Shown here: in pieces, positions 13,570-14,543 of the stretch
Layout of the letters: each line of letters opens with the position of its first letter
Position numbering within the stretch: the stretch's first letter is position 1
NCBI GenBank assembly: GCA_964605095.1
Contig: CAZSBS010000118.1
Coordinates: 1-14,543 of the forward strand
Source of the DNA: JAUWQU01 sp964605095
GTDB lineage: Bacteria; Planctomycetota; Phycisphaerae; SM23-33
DNA: 14,543 nucleotides
Reading direction: 5' to 3'
Translations under genes and position numbers: made by a program
The notes under the pieces: model-generated
The model's input: the letters and a program-made list of their open reading frames with translations, nothing else
What the model was told of the DNA's origin: nothing
Databases searched by the model: none

Positions 13570-13706
13570 GTCACGAGGATGTGTCCCGTCGGAACCGGTC
13601 GTCACGATCGGGCTCGTCGGGAGGCAAGAGATGTAGAAGGTAACCTCCCTTGCGAGAGGTTGCCGGCTCAAAATCCTCGTGACATCCATGTGATAAGGAT
13701 TTTGAG
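13570..13706 (+). promoter_or_regulatory. rRNA leader region with two competing helices
   Basis: Helix A pairs GTCACGAGGAT (13570-13580) with ATCCTCGTGAC (13673-13683). Helix B pairs CTCAAAATCCT (13667-13677) with AGGATTTTGAG (13696-13706). Both are perfect 11-bp helices and share 13673-13677, so only one can form at a time. Inside helix A is a 9-bp hairpin, 13639-13647 with 13656-13664 (one G-U). Confidence 0.5.
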
Positions 13707-13716
13707 TTTAGCCTTT

Positions 13717-13766
13717 GTCCCTTAGGGACGAAGACTTGTCGGGTCACCCCTAAACAGACCCGACAA
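13717..13766 (+). other. Leader hairpins just before 16S rRNA
   Basis: GTCCC-TTA-GGGAC (13717-13729) is followed by TTGTCGGGTC (13736-13745) pairing perfectly with GACCCGACAA (13757-13766) around an 11-nt loop. They may take part in 16S 5' processing. The first resembles the GTCCC-GTA-GGGAC hairpin in the MITE-like element. Confidence 0.5.
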
Positions 13767-13826
13767 CCAAGATCAAATGAATCGTTCCTGTCCGGGCTTC
13801 GGCCTTGGCGGGTTCGACCAAGTCAT

Positions 13827-14543
13827 TAAGTGACGAGTTTGATCCTGGCTCAGATCGAACGCTGGCGGCGTGGCTAAAGCATGCAAGTCGAACGCGAAAG
13901 TTCCCTTCGGGGAGCGAGTAGAGTGGCGAAAGGGCGAGTAATGCATGGGTAACGTACCTTTGGCATGGGGATAGCTGCGGGAAACTGCAGGTAATACCCA
14001 ATAATACCATCATTTCATAAGGTGTGATGGTCAAATGGTGGGGATCGAAAGACCTACCGGCCTTAGAGCGGCCCATGTCCTATCAGCTAGTTGGTGAGGT
14101 AACGGCCCACCAAGGCAATGACGGGTACCGGGACTGAGAAGTTGGTCCGGCGCATTGGGACTGAGACACTGCCCAGACTCCTACGGGAGGCTGCAGCAAC
14201 GAATATTCCGCAATGGACGAAAGTCTGACGGAGCGACGCCGCGTGCGGGAATAAGCCCTTCGGGGTGTAAACCGCTGTCAGGGATTACCAAGCAAAGAGG
14301 GCAAATAGTCTTCCGCGTTGAGGAGTCCCAAAGGAAGCCACGGCTAACTTCGTGCCAGCAGCCGCGGTAATACGAAGGTGGCTAGCGTTGTTCGGAATCA
14401 CTGGGCTTAAAGAGCACGTAGGCGGCCTGTCAAGCGTCTTGTGAAATCCCTCGGCTCAACCGAGGAATGGCTGGGCGAACTGGCAGGCTTGAGGCAGGTA
14501 GGGGTACACGGAACTCTTGGTGGAGCGGTGGAATGCGTAGATA
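13827..14543 (+). rRNA. rrs: 16S ribosomal RNA, 5' part
   Basis: The small-subunit rRNA, cut by the right edge at about E. coli position 700. Landmarks are GAGTTTGATCCTGGCTCAG (27F site, 13835-13853), GCATGCAAGTCGAACG, the EUB338 region at 14177-14194, GTGCCAGCAGCCGCGGTAA (14352-14370, 530 loop) and TTCGGAATCACTGGGCTTAAAG. I set the 5' end by counting back from the 27F site, so it may be off by a few bases. The signatures favour Planctomycetota. It is the first gene of an rRNA operon transcribed rightward. Confidence 0.97.

Larger units (their letters stand above)
12796..13826. other. 1.03-kb region without a convincing gene
   Basis: From the TPR-like gene stop to the 16S gene I find no believable protein. 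The frames here overlap the palindromes and the rRNA promoters and resemble no family. In order it holds the 9-nt repeats, the MITE-like element, promoter P1, hairpins CGGAG/CTCCG and GGCGGC-GAGAA-GCCGCC (13390-13406), an A-rich tract, promoter P2, and the rRNA leader. Confidence 0.6.

Noticed and set aside
13548..13576. TTGACA as a third rRNA promoter
   Set aside because: A 17-nt spacer leads to TCACGA, which is not a -10; the TTGACA is better read as part of the boxA-like stretch.

Overview
The right edge (from about 13827) is the 5' part of a 16S rRNA gene. Its signatures (a GGCGGCGTGG start, a GGAGGCTGCAG variant of the EUB338 site, TTCGGAATCACTGGGCTTAAAG after the 530 loop) point to Planctomycetota, probably a Phycisphaerae-like lineage. 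The class is a judgement from memory of signatures, not an alignment. The GC-rich coding DNA, the many palindromic intergenic repeats and the gene families fit that placement.

Layout. 1-183: a partial minus-strand reading frame with a Cys pair runs off the left edge. 184-520: no gene; an AT-rich patch and a 9-nt tandem repeat. 521-3678: a sugar-related module. A YtfQ-like furanose-binding lipoprotein and a uroporphyrinogen-decarboxylase-fold protein form a minus-strand operon, and a secreted GH43 glycosidase is divergent on the plus strand. The two promoters appear to share one -10 region. 3679-3882: a folded repeat between convergent genes. 3883-6222: hypF (minus), with no other hydrogenase genes in the window. 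6223-6597: a divergent intergenic region full of palindromes. 6598-10539: a plus-strand operon of tmk (TTG start), holB (4-base overlap) and an MsbA-like ABC exporter with a PDZ-like domain inserted in its first periplasmic loop. 10540-10787: an inverted pair of a GGTTCACGC/GCAGAGAAACGC repeat between convergent genes. 10788-11507: a PTS EIIA fused to an excisionase-type HTH (minus). 11722-12795: a two-helix membrane protein with a TPR-like soluble domain (plus).

12796-13826 has no convincing gene. It holds a second copy of the 9-nt repeat, a 265-bp MITE-like element with 24-bp terminal inverted repeats and 8-bp flanking direct repeats, two candidate rRNA promoters (P1, P2), and a structured rRNA leader with a boxA-like stretch and two mutually exclusive helices.

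Functional links. The GH43 enzyme, binding protein and URO-D-fold protein probably serve scavenging of furanose sugars, but no permease or ATPase lies nearby. tmk and holB both serve DNA replication. The most unusual items are the PDZ-containing ABC exporter, the MITE-like element beside the rRNA promoters, the shared -10 divergent promoter, and the 9-nt tandem repeats found 3' of two genes.
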